Assembly: GCF_004011695.2 (NCBI RefSeq)
Contig: NC_082415.1
Coordinates: forward strand, 744,001-808,000
DNA: 64,000 nucleotides
Origin: Ascochyta rabiei
Lineage: Eukaryota > Ascomycota > Dothideomycetes > Pleosporales > Didymellaceae
Direction: 5' to 3'
Shown here: positions 55,657-64,000 of the stretch, piece by piece
Layout of the letters: every line of letters begins with the position of its first letter
Numbering within the stretch: position 1 is the first letter of the stretch
The notes under the pieces: model-generated
The model's input: only the letters and a program-made list of their open reading frames with translations
The model's database searches: none
What the model was told of the DNA's origin: nothing
Made by a program: the position numbers and the translations under genes

Positions 55657-58177
55657 TTACAGCTCTTCCTCCGTTTCCAGATCGAGCGTTTCTTCGTCTT
55701 CAAGGTAATCCTCATCGGTTGTGTGGGTCTCGTGCCGCCACTGCTCATCATTCGCCTCATCTCCAGCGCACTCAGCACGAAGCTGGGCGTAAGCGGCGGG
55801 GTTGCTGTACGCTTCCACAAGCATATGAGGATGTGATTGTGCGTACTCAAAGGGTTCCAGATCACCGAGCACACCTTTCGTCTGAGATGCGGTCTCGAAC
55901 GCTGGACCCAGATCAACGTCCACGCCTAAGCCGTACGGGTTAGCCACAGGACCATGTCCACCCAAGCCTGGCACGTCCGCTTCGATGTCGTCCTTGGTCC
56001 AGTTTATCCTGAAGTCTACTTGCCGTGCCATGTTCCAGCCATTCTTCCTGTCCTTCTCAGCAAACTCTTCCTCGTTGCGGCAGTACTGACACACGAAAGT
56101 GCCCCATCGGGCCTTCCCCTTCTCCGACAGGTTCAGACAAGCGTAGTGATACCATCTGAAACGGCAGTCACGATTCACACATTGCGTAATCTGGGATAGT
56201 TCACTCTTCTTGAAAAGCCCGTACGATGCAGGTTTATTGCATACACATATCTTGGACATGGGCGCCGGATGATCATTCTGGAAAGCTGCGTATGCCAGTG
56301 CGACTACCCCATCAGGGATGTTTGTGTCCAGGGGACGCTTTGCGAAGTGTACAACGAACTTCGCAGGGAGCGGTAGGACTACAAGTTGGGGCTCAGGCGA
56401 AAACCGAAGTCCCGCAGTAGAATTGATGTAGGGTTTGGATCCAGTGGGGTTGGGTTCTCCAGTGACAGTCTTTCGCACCATCTTCTGCTTGCATGTCTGA
56501 AGGTCGGTAGGTGCATTCTTCCTTTTCTTTGTCTCCTTTATCAGAACCCTTGCTTTCTTGAACCGCTTCAAAGGTTTCGATGGCCTCAAAGGCTCCATAG
56601 GCTGTATTGAGGCTCCTTCATGTGTTGATGCTTTCCCGATGTGTTTACACGGTGACCTTCTTACTTGGACGAGCGGGATTGTAGAGTTGGTGTCAAGTTC
56701 GCGCCCAAACTCGCGCTTCGCCGCACGGGGTGGAGGCGTCTGGACTTTGACACGGAAACCGTACTTGTTCGTGGTGTAAACCCTCTTTGCGCACTCATTG
56801 CCGCGCGCAATGCTGTTGGTCTGAGGTACAGTTGAGATTGGTATCTGTACGGGGGGCTGATGCCTGTTAATTGGGAGAAAGTTGTCCGAGCTCCTAGGCT
56901 TGACAGGTGTCATGCGCAAAAGGAGAGTCAAAGAGTTTGAACGTGACGACGACCTCATGCGTTCACAATGCTCATCTACATCTTCACTTTCAGACAGCTC
57001 CCATACTGCATCAACGCCCTGATTTTTGGTGGTATGCGGAATATGAGATTGGGCGACGTCGAGGTAATCAGAAGTGCCATCAAGTAGACATGGTGCCTGA
57101 AGACAGGTCAGCTTGTCTTGCTAGAAAACTAACGGTGTGTCTTCACTAACCATGCGGACCTCATCATACATTTCGGTCTCGTCCGCCTTACCTTGATACG
57201 CTGTTGAATCGACGCTCTCCAATACGCTGGCGCCAAAAGTAGGGCTAAATCCCCCGGGCATCTGGCCGTTTGCTGTTCGGTGTGCCAAACGTGAGCTGTA
57301 TGTCGAGATTTGTGGCATTGTATCTTCAAGTCGTCGGATGATACCCCAAGCTTCTGTGCGCTTGCTCCATAGGTATTCCAAACAGTCGAAACAGTAAGTC
57401 GGTGTGTTTGCATCGATCGAGTTTCTGACAATTTGTTCGTATGCGGGAATCTGCATGAGACTGCCATTACGGCGGAAGCTGGCCATGAACTGAAAAGCTG
57501 TTGCGGGTATGACTGTGCCCCAGTGGACCAGAGGCTCGATTCTGAAAATTTGCGAATGGCAGACACGTTTTGTGGTCTCTGGAGAATCGTTCGAGTAGTG
57601 GCATATGGCGTGCTCGGTTTCGCTCAGCACGAAAAGATGGTTCTCTACGTTGTGTTAGGTTCTGTAGAGAGGGGTAATTTTTGCATGAAATACCTTCCAA
57701 GAACCGAGAAATCCTTGCAATATGACCTGACATCAGTGTTTGGGCTCGAGAAGGGCGAGAAACTGTTGTCTTCACCGGAGAGCGGCCGCTAAAGGTCTTA
57801 GTCCATATCTTCGTTTGCAGAACAGCAAGGTGGTCGTTGGAGATTTCAAACATCTTGCACACATTGCCATAACCGTCGACAACCTGGTGGGCTTGCAGGT
57901 TCTTGAGGAGGTAATCGCGGAGCGCATTGACAGTGGCCTGGCCGGGCATCGTGAACTTCGTGTGAGAACTGGACGTGTCGTCTTGCAATACGTACGCTTG
58001 ATCTTCACCTTCGGAGGGATCCACGTGCTTATGGCCCTGGAAATCAAGCACCAGCTCAGCTCCATCTTCGGGTCCCGCTAGGACTGGCGATACAAAGCTC
58101 TCGTCACGCTGCGGATGTACAGCTATGAGATCGCCGCTGTGGCCCGACGACGGAGCAGCGAAAACGCGAGACGGCAT
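55657..58177 (-). CDS. PHD-finger chromatin-type protein
   Basis: Four exons (58177-57776, 57726-57694, 57642-57151, 57096-55657) give 788 aa. A further in-frame Met at 58303 is possible. The recognisable domain is a PHD zinc finger near the C-terminus: ICVCNKPA, ITQCVNRDCRFRWYHYACLN, GTFVCQYCRNEEEF, giving a C4-H-C3 pattern. It is followed by a fungus-conserved-looking tail (PGLGGHGPVANPYGLGV) and an acidic end. The N-terminal half (DYLLKNLQAHQVVDGYGNV, CFDCLEYLWSKRTEAW) was not identified. PHD fingers usually read histone H3 tails. Exon 2 is only 33 nt and was inferred because it restores the frame (GFLGSWK joined to NHLFVLSETEH); this part is less certain. The shorter frame starting at MRSSSR (56958) is internal, since coding sequence continues upstream to 57096. 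Confidence 0.75.
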
Positions 58178-58947
58178 TTGGGAATACTCGGGTAGGTCGT
58201 TAGAGTGGAGAGAACGAGTCTTCGAAAGCCAGGGGGGCTCGAAGAGAAATAGAGACAAGTGTCGCTGTTGGGGGGCGCTGTCGAGATTGCTGGCGGCGCA
58301 CAATAGAGAAGCGCAGAGGTCAAGGACCTGGTACTATTTAATGCCAAGATTCCTTTGGGAGCAAAGAGAAGATCGAAAGATGACGGGACAGAATTTGGTA
58401 CGGATAGGAGACACGATGGCAGCAAAAGAACACGGTCTAAATCTCCAGCCCCGTTGCGTAAACAACGCGCAAAGAACGCGTGACACGTGTCAAACACCAC
58501 CATCTTGAAGTGAAAGCAACTGTAGATGGAAGAAATGAAATCACCGATTTGAGACGGTGAAGGCGAATGGGAACATGGACAGGCCTCCAACAATGCATGG
58601 CCGGACAGCATATGGACGCTGATTTCAACTACTGATGTTACTGTAAAAAATACTGAAATGCTGAGATGTTGAGATGCTTTTGTTCTGGTGTATGTGATCG
58701 TGTGTTGTTGAGGAAGGGCAAACTGTAGCGTGGACTGTGATGAAGTATCTTACATCATCACTTTCCAGCATCTGCTCCGCCCTTAACACATCGAATACAG
58801 GAAGTGTATGAACATGAAGAAACATGTTTACAAAAGCAAATAAAGCTATATTCGGGTAATGTGCTTGCTTTTACTTTTTTGGTTCATTCGAGTCGTAACA
58901 CTAGCTAGTCTTAGGTAGCGAGAAGCTTTAGAATAGACCGCAGTGCT
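58178..58947. other. intergenic, no gene recognised
   Basis: 5' flank of the PHD gene (which may begin at 58303) and 3' flank of the next gene. Nothing identified. Confidence 0.5.
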
Positions 58948-59613
58948 CTACCTGCTAGTATTCACCTGCGCGGCTTGCTCAGGCTCCATTTCTTGGGCCG
59001 CCTGTCCACCAACGTTACCCCTTGTTCCCGCCTCAGGACGGTTCAAGTTCCTCTGCTTGGCATGTGTTGGGTCGTCCTTCAGATCCGCAACATTGCCCTG
59101 ACCATAGTTCTCCTTCAATCCTGCAAGACCACCGCTACCGCCACTCTGCTTAGATTTGTCGTGGAGTTCAGAGCTCGACTGTCCCTGACCTGGGTGGCCA
59201 AGACCAGTGTGTACGGAGCCGGAGTCGGCACCGACCAATGTCGACGAGGCACTGGTGAAGGTCTTCTGGTTGTTAATGTCAGGGTTGGGTGTGTATGTGT
59301 CAGCCTTGGGGGCTGTGCCGGCAGGAAGGGTCTCAGCATGGAACTCAGGAGCGCGGTCCGCCTCTGAGACGATCTTTCCGGGCTGGTGCTGTGGGGTTGT
59401 TAGCGATACTCAGATAAGTCGTGGAGCTCTGCACAGCCATTGAACTTGCAAAATAACTGGACGTGCACTCAAACAGGAAGCAAACGCATTCGTGGATACT
59501 ATTGGGAACTCAAGGGGACATCAACTTACTCCACCTGTCATGAGGGGCTCACTCGGCCTGACGTGTCCGGCGAACTCGCCCTGGTTGGAAACAGCATCGG
59601 GGTTCTGAGACAT
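58948..59613 (-). CDS. small hydrophilic fungal protein
   Basis: Two exons (59613-59530 and 59388-58948) give 174 aa. Begins MSQNPDAVSNQGEFAGHVRP and continues after the intron with HQPGKIVSEADRAPEFHAET. It is strongly hydrophilic, rich in G, Q, N and S, with no membrane span or signal peptide, resembling small stress- or spore-associated proteins of filamentous fungi. The donor (GTAAGT) and acceptor (CACAG) are good and the phase is 0. The function is not known. Confidence 0.72.
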
Positions 59614-60783
59614 TTTGATGTAGATAAGAGTATGTGAAGAAGTAGGGCAATGGGATTGGTATAAATACGTTGTTTGTGTGTAGGGATTGCGTTGTCTGAG
59701 GAAGCTATGGTAGCTCTACCAGAGCTTATATGACAGCGTCATGTACTTTGACATCGAAAAGACGTCATCACAACCATTCGCAATGAGGCTACTATGAGCG
59801 CATTGGAGGGGTTGAACATCATCCAGGTACCCCATAGTCTATTCGCGTGATATCGCGCTACCGTGAGAGCCTTGCATATCTGCAAAAAGTGTGCAATACT
59901 AAAAGTGGTTGCCCGGCCACGTGATTCTTGGCACTGACAATGCAGATGTGTAGTATGTACATACTGTTTGCGTGCGTGCACGCACTTACCCATTTCAAGT
60001 GACTTGGGAGACTGGTCTCGCCCTGACTCCTGTATTCCTGAATCTGTCGGTTATACCTTTGCGGAATCGTGGACAACAAGCTGGCGGCAGTTTCGAGTTT
60101 CGAGGTTCGATGTAGGCACCTATAATCGCTATTTCACTGGAACAAGGTCGCCACTGTCTTGCCCAAGACTGGATTGCGATGAACAAGCCGACGTCAACAG
60201 CACATGAAGCTGTACACCGACTAGGTAAAATCACTTGAATCTGTCACTATGTCAGGAACAACAATGATCGACGGAAGAGGTCAAACCATAAACACTGCAA
60301 TATTACCACGCAACAAAATCAACGTCCATCGTCCACCACGCTGAAACAGAAGGCTGCGAAAGCAGATAAATTCATTCTGTAGAAATTCGTCCAAGTAAAT
60401 GATAAGCTGGCCCTATGTACTATTAGTAGCTCTGTCGCCATCGCTAACGGGGTAATTGGCACTCCGTAAGCCATCTGTGGCATCCTGGAGAGTGCGTTCA
60501 GTGAAATTTGGGCAAGCCTTGCCCACTCACGAAACGTACCGAACGGCTTTTCCGTCCTCGTTTTGGTCCTGGCCTTCTTCCTGAAAACACGAAACACTTC
60601 CGTTGTCGAAGACTTCTCCCGTCCTATGCGAATCTGTGCACCAAGTAAAGTATGGCTCCAGTCCAATACACTCCAGTCTGAGCCAAACGCTTCCAATAGT
60701 GACAACACAACGCCAGCCAACATCCGTCATGCGAAAGCAACCTGAACTATAAGAACGTACCATTGGAGTCCGAGTTGCGGTGT
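59614..60783. other. intergenic, no gene recognised
   Basis: Short frames only (for example 60319-60723 minus). The right part is likely the 3' UTR of the splicing-factor gene. Nothing identified. Confidence 0.5.
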
Positions 60784-62633
60784 TCAGAACCTGCTGGCAG
60801 CGGCGCCCCAAAGCGAGTTGTAGATCTTGTCGACAACATAAGAGGCCATGATCGTACGATGGTTGAAACTGCGCCCGTTAAGACCTTGCAGAGCTTTCTC
60901 ACCGCCAGATACCGAGTCGAATTTGACGTAGATATCGCCTTCGGTATTTGGGTCGACAGCGATGTGAACAACTTTGCCGTACTTTTTATCACACTCGACT
61001 CTGACTTCTGACTCTAGGTCCTTAACCCAGCTGTTGCCCCAATTCTTCTGCTCCCTAGTCTCATGTAAGCCGAGAAGCCCAAAAGTTATGTAGATACTGG
61101 TACTTACTCGTCAGCATCGAATGCGTTCTCGATTTTGATGCACTTGGAAGCCATAGGCTTGTCGACAACAGGCGCACGAGGCTTGCTGATAACCGGTGCA
61201 GCACCCTGCTTCGCAATCTCTGCTGGATCACGACGAGCTAGCGCGTCCATTAGCTTTGAACGATCGTAGGTCTTGAAATTGACTCCAGCAACATCGGTGT
61301 CGTCAAGAGCAGAAGCACCGCTAACGCCACGATCATCCTTGCTGTGTGTGCGATCAAAAACGCCACCAGAACCACCAGCATAAGCACCACGGCCGCCGGC
61401 GCCACTGAAAGCGGAACCCTGGTAGCTTTGCGCTTGTTGGTTGAAGGTGCGGAGTAGGGTTGCAGTTGATTCGGGAGTAAACTTGTCGTTGCCGAGTCCG
61501 ACTCGAATCTGGCGGCCAGCGAGCTCAAAGCCGTTCATCTCTGCTAAGGCATCTTTAGCGTTATTGGGATCAACGAACCTGGAGTTTACGTTAGCTTGTG
61601 TGTGAATCTGACAAGAGATTGTCTTACTGAACGAAACCGTAACCCTTCGATCGACCGGGGTTCATCTCATCACGCTGGAGGATGACCTGTTCAAGCTCAC
61701 CGTAAGGCTCGAAAATCTCTTGCAAATCCTTCTCAGTAACGCTAAAGTGAATGTTACCGACGTAGAGACGATGAAATGGTGCGCCATTAGCGCCTGGTGC
61801 AGCGCCTCCTTCAGATGGCCGAGCAGCGCGGTTCTTCTCAGCTTCTGTAAGCTGCGCAATGATAGGAACACCTTTCAGCTTCTGTCCAGTCAGCTCCAAT
61901 GCCTTAGGAACAGACTCTTCGTCCTTGAACTCAACATATCCAACGCTACGACTAGAGTCAGCTTGCGTTCATTCTGCCATATGAAAAATTTTATTTACCC
62001 TTTCGAGCGGCCAGTGACTCGATCCTTGACAATCTGGGCCTCGACAACGGGTCCAATGGTCTCGAAGAAGGAGCGGAGATGGCGTGTCTCGGCACGCTGG
62101 GAAATCTGCTGGACGAAGATAGTACGCTTGTCACGATCGTCTTCTGTAGCTTCTGGGGTAGCGGTCTTCTCACGACGGCCTCCCTTGCGCTCCTCACCAC
62201 CACGTTGGCGATCGCCAGACCTTTCTCGCTCGCGACGGGGCTTGTCGCCTCGATCACCGCGCGGGGAGCGTGAGCGAGCACGTCCTCCACCACTGTAGTA
62301 GTCGCCGCCTCGGTCCCTGCGTCCACCCCGGTATCGGTCGCGCGAGCTGCTGCGGCGGTATCTGTCATCAGCGTCACCGCCTCTGCTTGAACGGGGGCGG
62401 CTGTCATCTAGTCGGCGTTGGTCTCGGTCGCGGCTTCTGCGCCTATCGCCTCGGCGGTCACCGCGATCTCTGCTGCGGTCGCGACGGTCGCCTCGGTCAC
62501 GGCGGTCACCATTTCGGTCGTCCTTGCGGGCGTCTGAATCGCGTCCCTCGTCGTTGGCGGCCTGCTCGCGGTTCTTCTCCACGTCGCGGGCGGCCTCGTC
62601 GAGGAGTGCTTCGATGTCGTTGACAGCAGACAT
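60784..62633 (-). CDS. RBM39/Rsd1-type splicing factor with RS domain and three RRMs
   Basis: Four exons (62633-61999, 61945-61628, 61578-61108, 61054-60784) give 564 aa. Order: N-terminal helix (MSAVNDIEALLDEAARDVEK); Arg/Ser/Asp-rich domain (DRSRDRGDRRGDRRRSRDRD type) to about residue 155; RRM1 (RTIFVQQISQRAETRHLRSF, GVGYVEFKDEESV); RRM2 (HRLYVGNIHFSVTEKDLQEI, KGYGFVQFVDPNNA); and a third RRM-like UHM domain in exons 3-4 (CIKIENAFDADE, then VVHIAVDPNTEGDIYVKF and GRSFNHRTIMASYV). This plan matches human RBM39/CAPER-alpha and fission-yeast Rsd1, which link U2AF-type factors to splice-site choice. The last exon was recovered by splicing with the TAG acceptor at 61055, which gives FDADEEQKNWGNSW. 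No anomaly. Confidence 0.94.
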
Positions 62634-63266
62634 GTTGGTGCGAGTCCTAGCTCTCGATAAGTTGCGTCGGTTGGGGTGCTGGGCGCAGTCACAGTGCAGG
62701 CGAGGTGCGATGTACGAAGTAGTCGCGGCAAGCCTTGAGGATGAGATATTATATTGCGGACTGAGTGTGTGCGGAAGGCAGCTAGTACTTGAAGCACTTT
62801 TTCGATGACAATTGGTCGTATGGAACCCTGTCACGGTCGGTAACTAAGCCTGGCGGTGCGCGCAAAACCTGCAGTCGGTGGTGAGGTGCAGGTGGGAAGA
62901 GGCTGGGCAGGCATTTGAGTTGGTGTCTGGACCGTTCGCAACTAGCGTGGGTGGCGACCGAAACCTGGAAAGGGCCCTTGAGCGAGCAGCCAGATATGGA
63001 CACGTGAAAACAACATTCCCCACTGACGGAGACGACAACTTCACTCATAAAGGCCCAGCAAAATCACAGCTGATTTGAAACGAACGGCGTGCGCTGATAC
63101 GCACATTAACATTACTATAGCTATACATACATACGTAATCGTAAAATAGGATCTGCTCCCAACCAGAGACGTGCCCCCAGTGTGTCATAAATAAGTCTTA
63201 CAGAACCCCAGCGCCAATCCAACGTTGTACGTGCAGAAGAATCGCCCTTGCCTCTGAGTGTGGCGT
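62634..63266. other. intergenic between the splicing-factor and SCS7 genes
   Basis: Promoter of the splicing-factor gene and 3' flank of the fatty-acid hydroxylase gene, both minus strand. No further feature. Confidence 0.6.
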
Positions 63267-64000
63267 CTATGTCGTCTTGATGACCTTCGGCGATCCCATC
63301 TCCAACTCAGTCCCAAAAACCCAGTCCCAAAAGCGGCTGGTGACGCCGAAGCCATTTTGGTAGTCCGCAAAGTGATGCTTGAGGTGGTACTTCTTTAGCT
63401 CCTGGTACCAGGGGGGAAGCTTCTGGTGGTGAAGGAAGTAGTGAGTCAGGTCGTAGAGCGTGTAGCCAAAGACACCGCCGCAGTACGCAGCTGTTGCCGC
63501 GTACCAGTTATGGAAGAACACAGTGTGTGCAAATTTCCAGAATGGCGCCGCAAGCGCTGCAAACAGTGTGGGAGGCATGACTAGCCTGTACTTGTCCATG
63601 GGAAGGTAGTGGTGGATGCCATGGAGGAGGAAATGTAAAGTGAGGGCGGCGCGGTTGTTAGGTAGATGGCTATCAAAAGCTTAGCAACATTATCAAACAG
63701 TCGTCGGGATGTGCTTACTCGTCAAGATGGAACAAGCATCGATGTAGGACGTATTCGATAATTGTCCAGAACGCCAGTCCAAACACCCAGTAACCTGCAA
63801 GAGCGGGAGTACTCAGGTCGCCTTGAGAAGCAATGTACGTCACACCTGTAACCACGGGCCACCATAGTGTAGGTACTACCCACCAAGGCGTCTTGCTCAA
63901 TGGCTCCAGGAAGTTGCCAAACAGTGGAGCCGAGTCACCTCCCTTGTAGTGGCGTGGTCGGTGGACCTGCTCGAGGTAGAAGTCCTTCTCAAACCCGCCA
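63267..64000 (-). CDS. SCS7: sphingolipid fatty-acid 2-hydroxylase (Scs7), 5' end outside the window
   Basis: C-terminal two-thirds of the enzyme in two exons (64000 or beyond to 63719, then 63669-63267; intron GTAAGC to TAG). Scs7 adds the 2-hydroxyl group to the very-long-chain fatty acid of ceramides in the ER, using a di-iron centre. The histidine boxes are present: EYVLHRCLFHLDDHLP, HFLLHGIHHYLPMDKYRLVMPP, YDLTHYFLHH and KKYHLKHHFADYQNGFGV. The segment HYKGGDSAPLFGNFLEPLSKTPWW and several hydrophobic spans (WPVVTGVTYIA, WVFGLAFWTIIEYVL) fit the family. The N-terminal cytochrome b5 domain expected for Scs7 would lie to the right of the window, so its presence cannot be checked. Confidence 0.94.

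Noticed and set aside
55657..56958. Separate PHD gene starting at the Met at 56958
   Set aside because: The coding frame continues upstream to a CAG acceptor at 57097 and joins the preceding exon in phase, so this Met is internal.
57151..58177. HORMA domain in the N-terminal half of the PHD-finger protein
   Set aside because: PHD plus HORMA would suggest a meiotic Hop1-like protein, but the characteristic HORMA segments were not found.
1..64000. tRNA genes
   Set aside because: B-box-like GGTTCGA matches were checked by eye; those seen fall in coding sequence or lack a matching A-box and cloverleaf. A tRNAscan run would settle this.

Overview
This is a filamentous ascomycete (Pezizomycotina) nuclear fragment, most likely a Dothideomycete. 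The evidence is short introns (about 48-60 nt, GTANGT...CTRAY...YAG), compact genes, and fungus-restricted families: HET domain, Zn2Cys6 regulators with a DUF3468-type C-terminus, DUF6594, GH55 and the Ssh4/Ear1 adaptor. The class is inferred from protein resemblance alone. No tRNA, rRNA, CRISPR array or intact transposon was seen.

Layout. 1.3-10.5 kb: a PLP aminotransferase, a secreted GH55 beta-1,3-glucanase and the tRNA pseudouridine synthase Pus7. 10.9-21 kb is a decayed accessory stretch: a frameshifted HET gene, an intact amidase divergent from an internally deleted Zn2Cys6 gene, a small membrane protein, and relics of what looks like a maltose-utilisation (MAL-type) locus (a MalR/AmyR-like regulator and a sugar-permease fragment fused to another gene). 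21.7-29.9 kb, all on the minus strand: a Cas1-type polysaccharide O-acetyltransferase, a Dal5-family transporter with a TPP riboswitch in its leader, and an Ssh4/Ear1-like ubiquitin adaptor. 32.2-35.1 kb: transportin (Kap104). 35.1-40.3 kb holds no recognisable gene and is rich in simple repeats. Then follow a Zn2Cys6 regulator, a repeat-bearing spacer, a sulfatase, the deubiquitinase UCH37, and an F-box-like hypothetical. 52.1-52.8 kb is an AT-rich island. The right end, all minus strand, has a DUF6594 membrane protein, a PHD-finger protein, a small hydrophilic protein, an RBM39/Rsd1-type splicing factor and the sphingolipid fatty-acid 2-hydroxylase Scs7 (cut by the window end).

The most informative element is the eukaryotic TPP riboswitch at about 26906-26995 (minus strand). 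Its core matches the thiamine pyrophosphate aptamer: CUGAGA, GAACUUGAUC and a perfect CAGG/CCUG P5 stem. It lies just upstream of a transporter of otherwise ambiguous specificity, inside a probable 5'-leader intron, with an upstream ORF starting at the 3' edge of the aptamer. This ties the transporter to thiamine metabolism and suggests control by riboswitch-gated splicing.

Other points: a GC-AG intron and a 15-nt microexon in the aminotransferase; tandem-repeat-inflated introns in two neighbouring genes (sulfatase and UCH37), one of which stays open in frame; and a gene chimera whose intron ends in AC instead of AG. All gene models were spliced by hand from reading-frame continuity and splice consensus.
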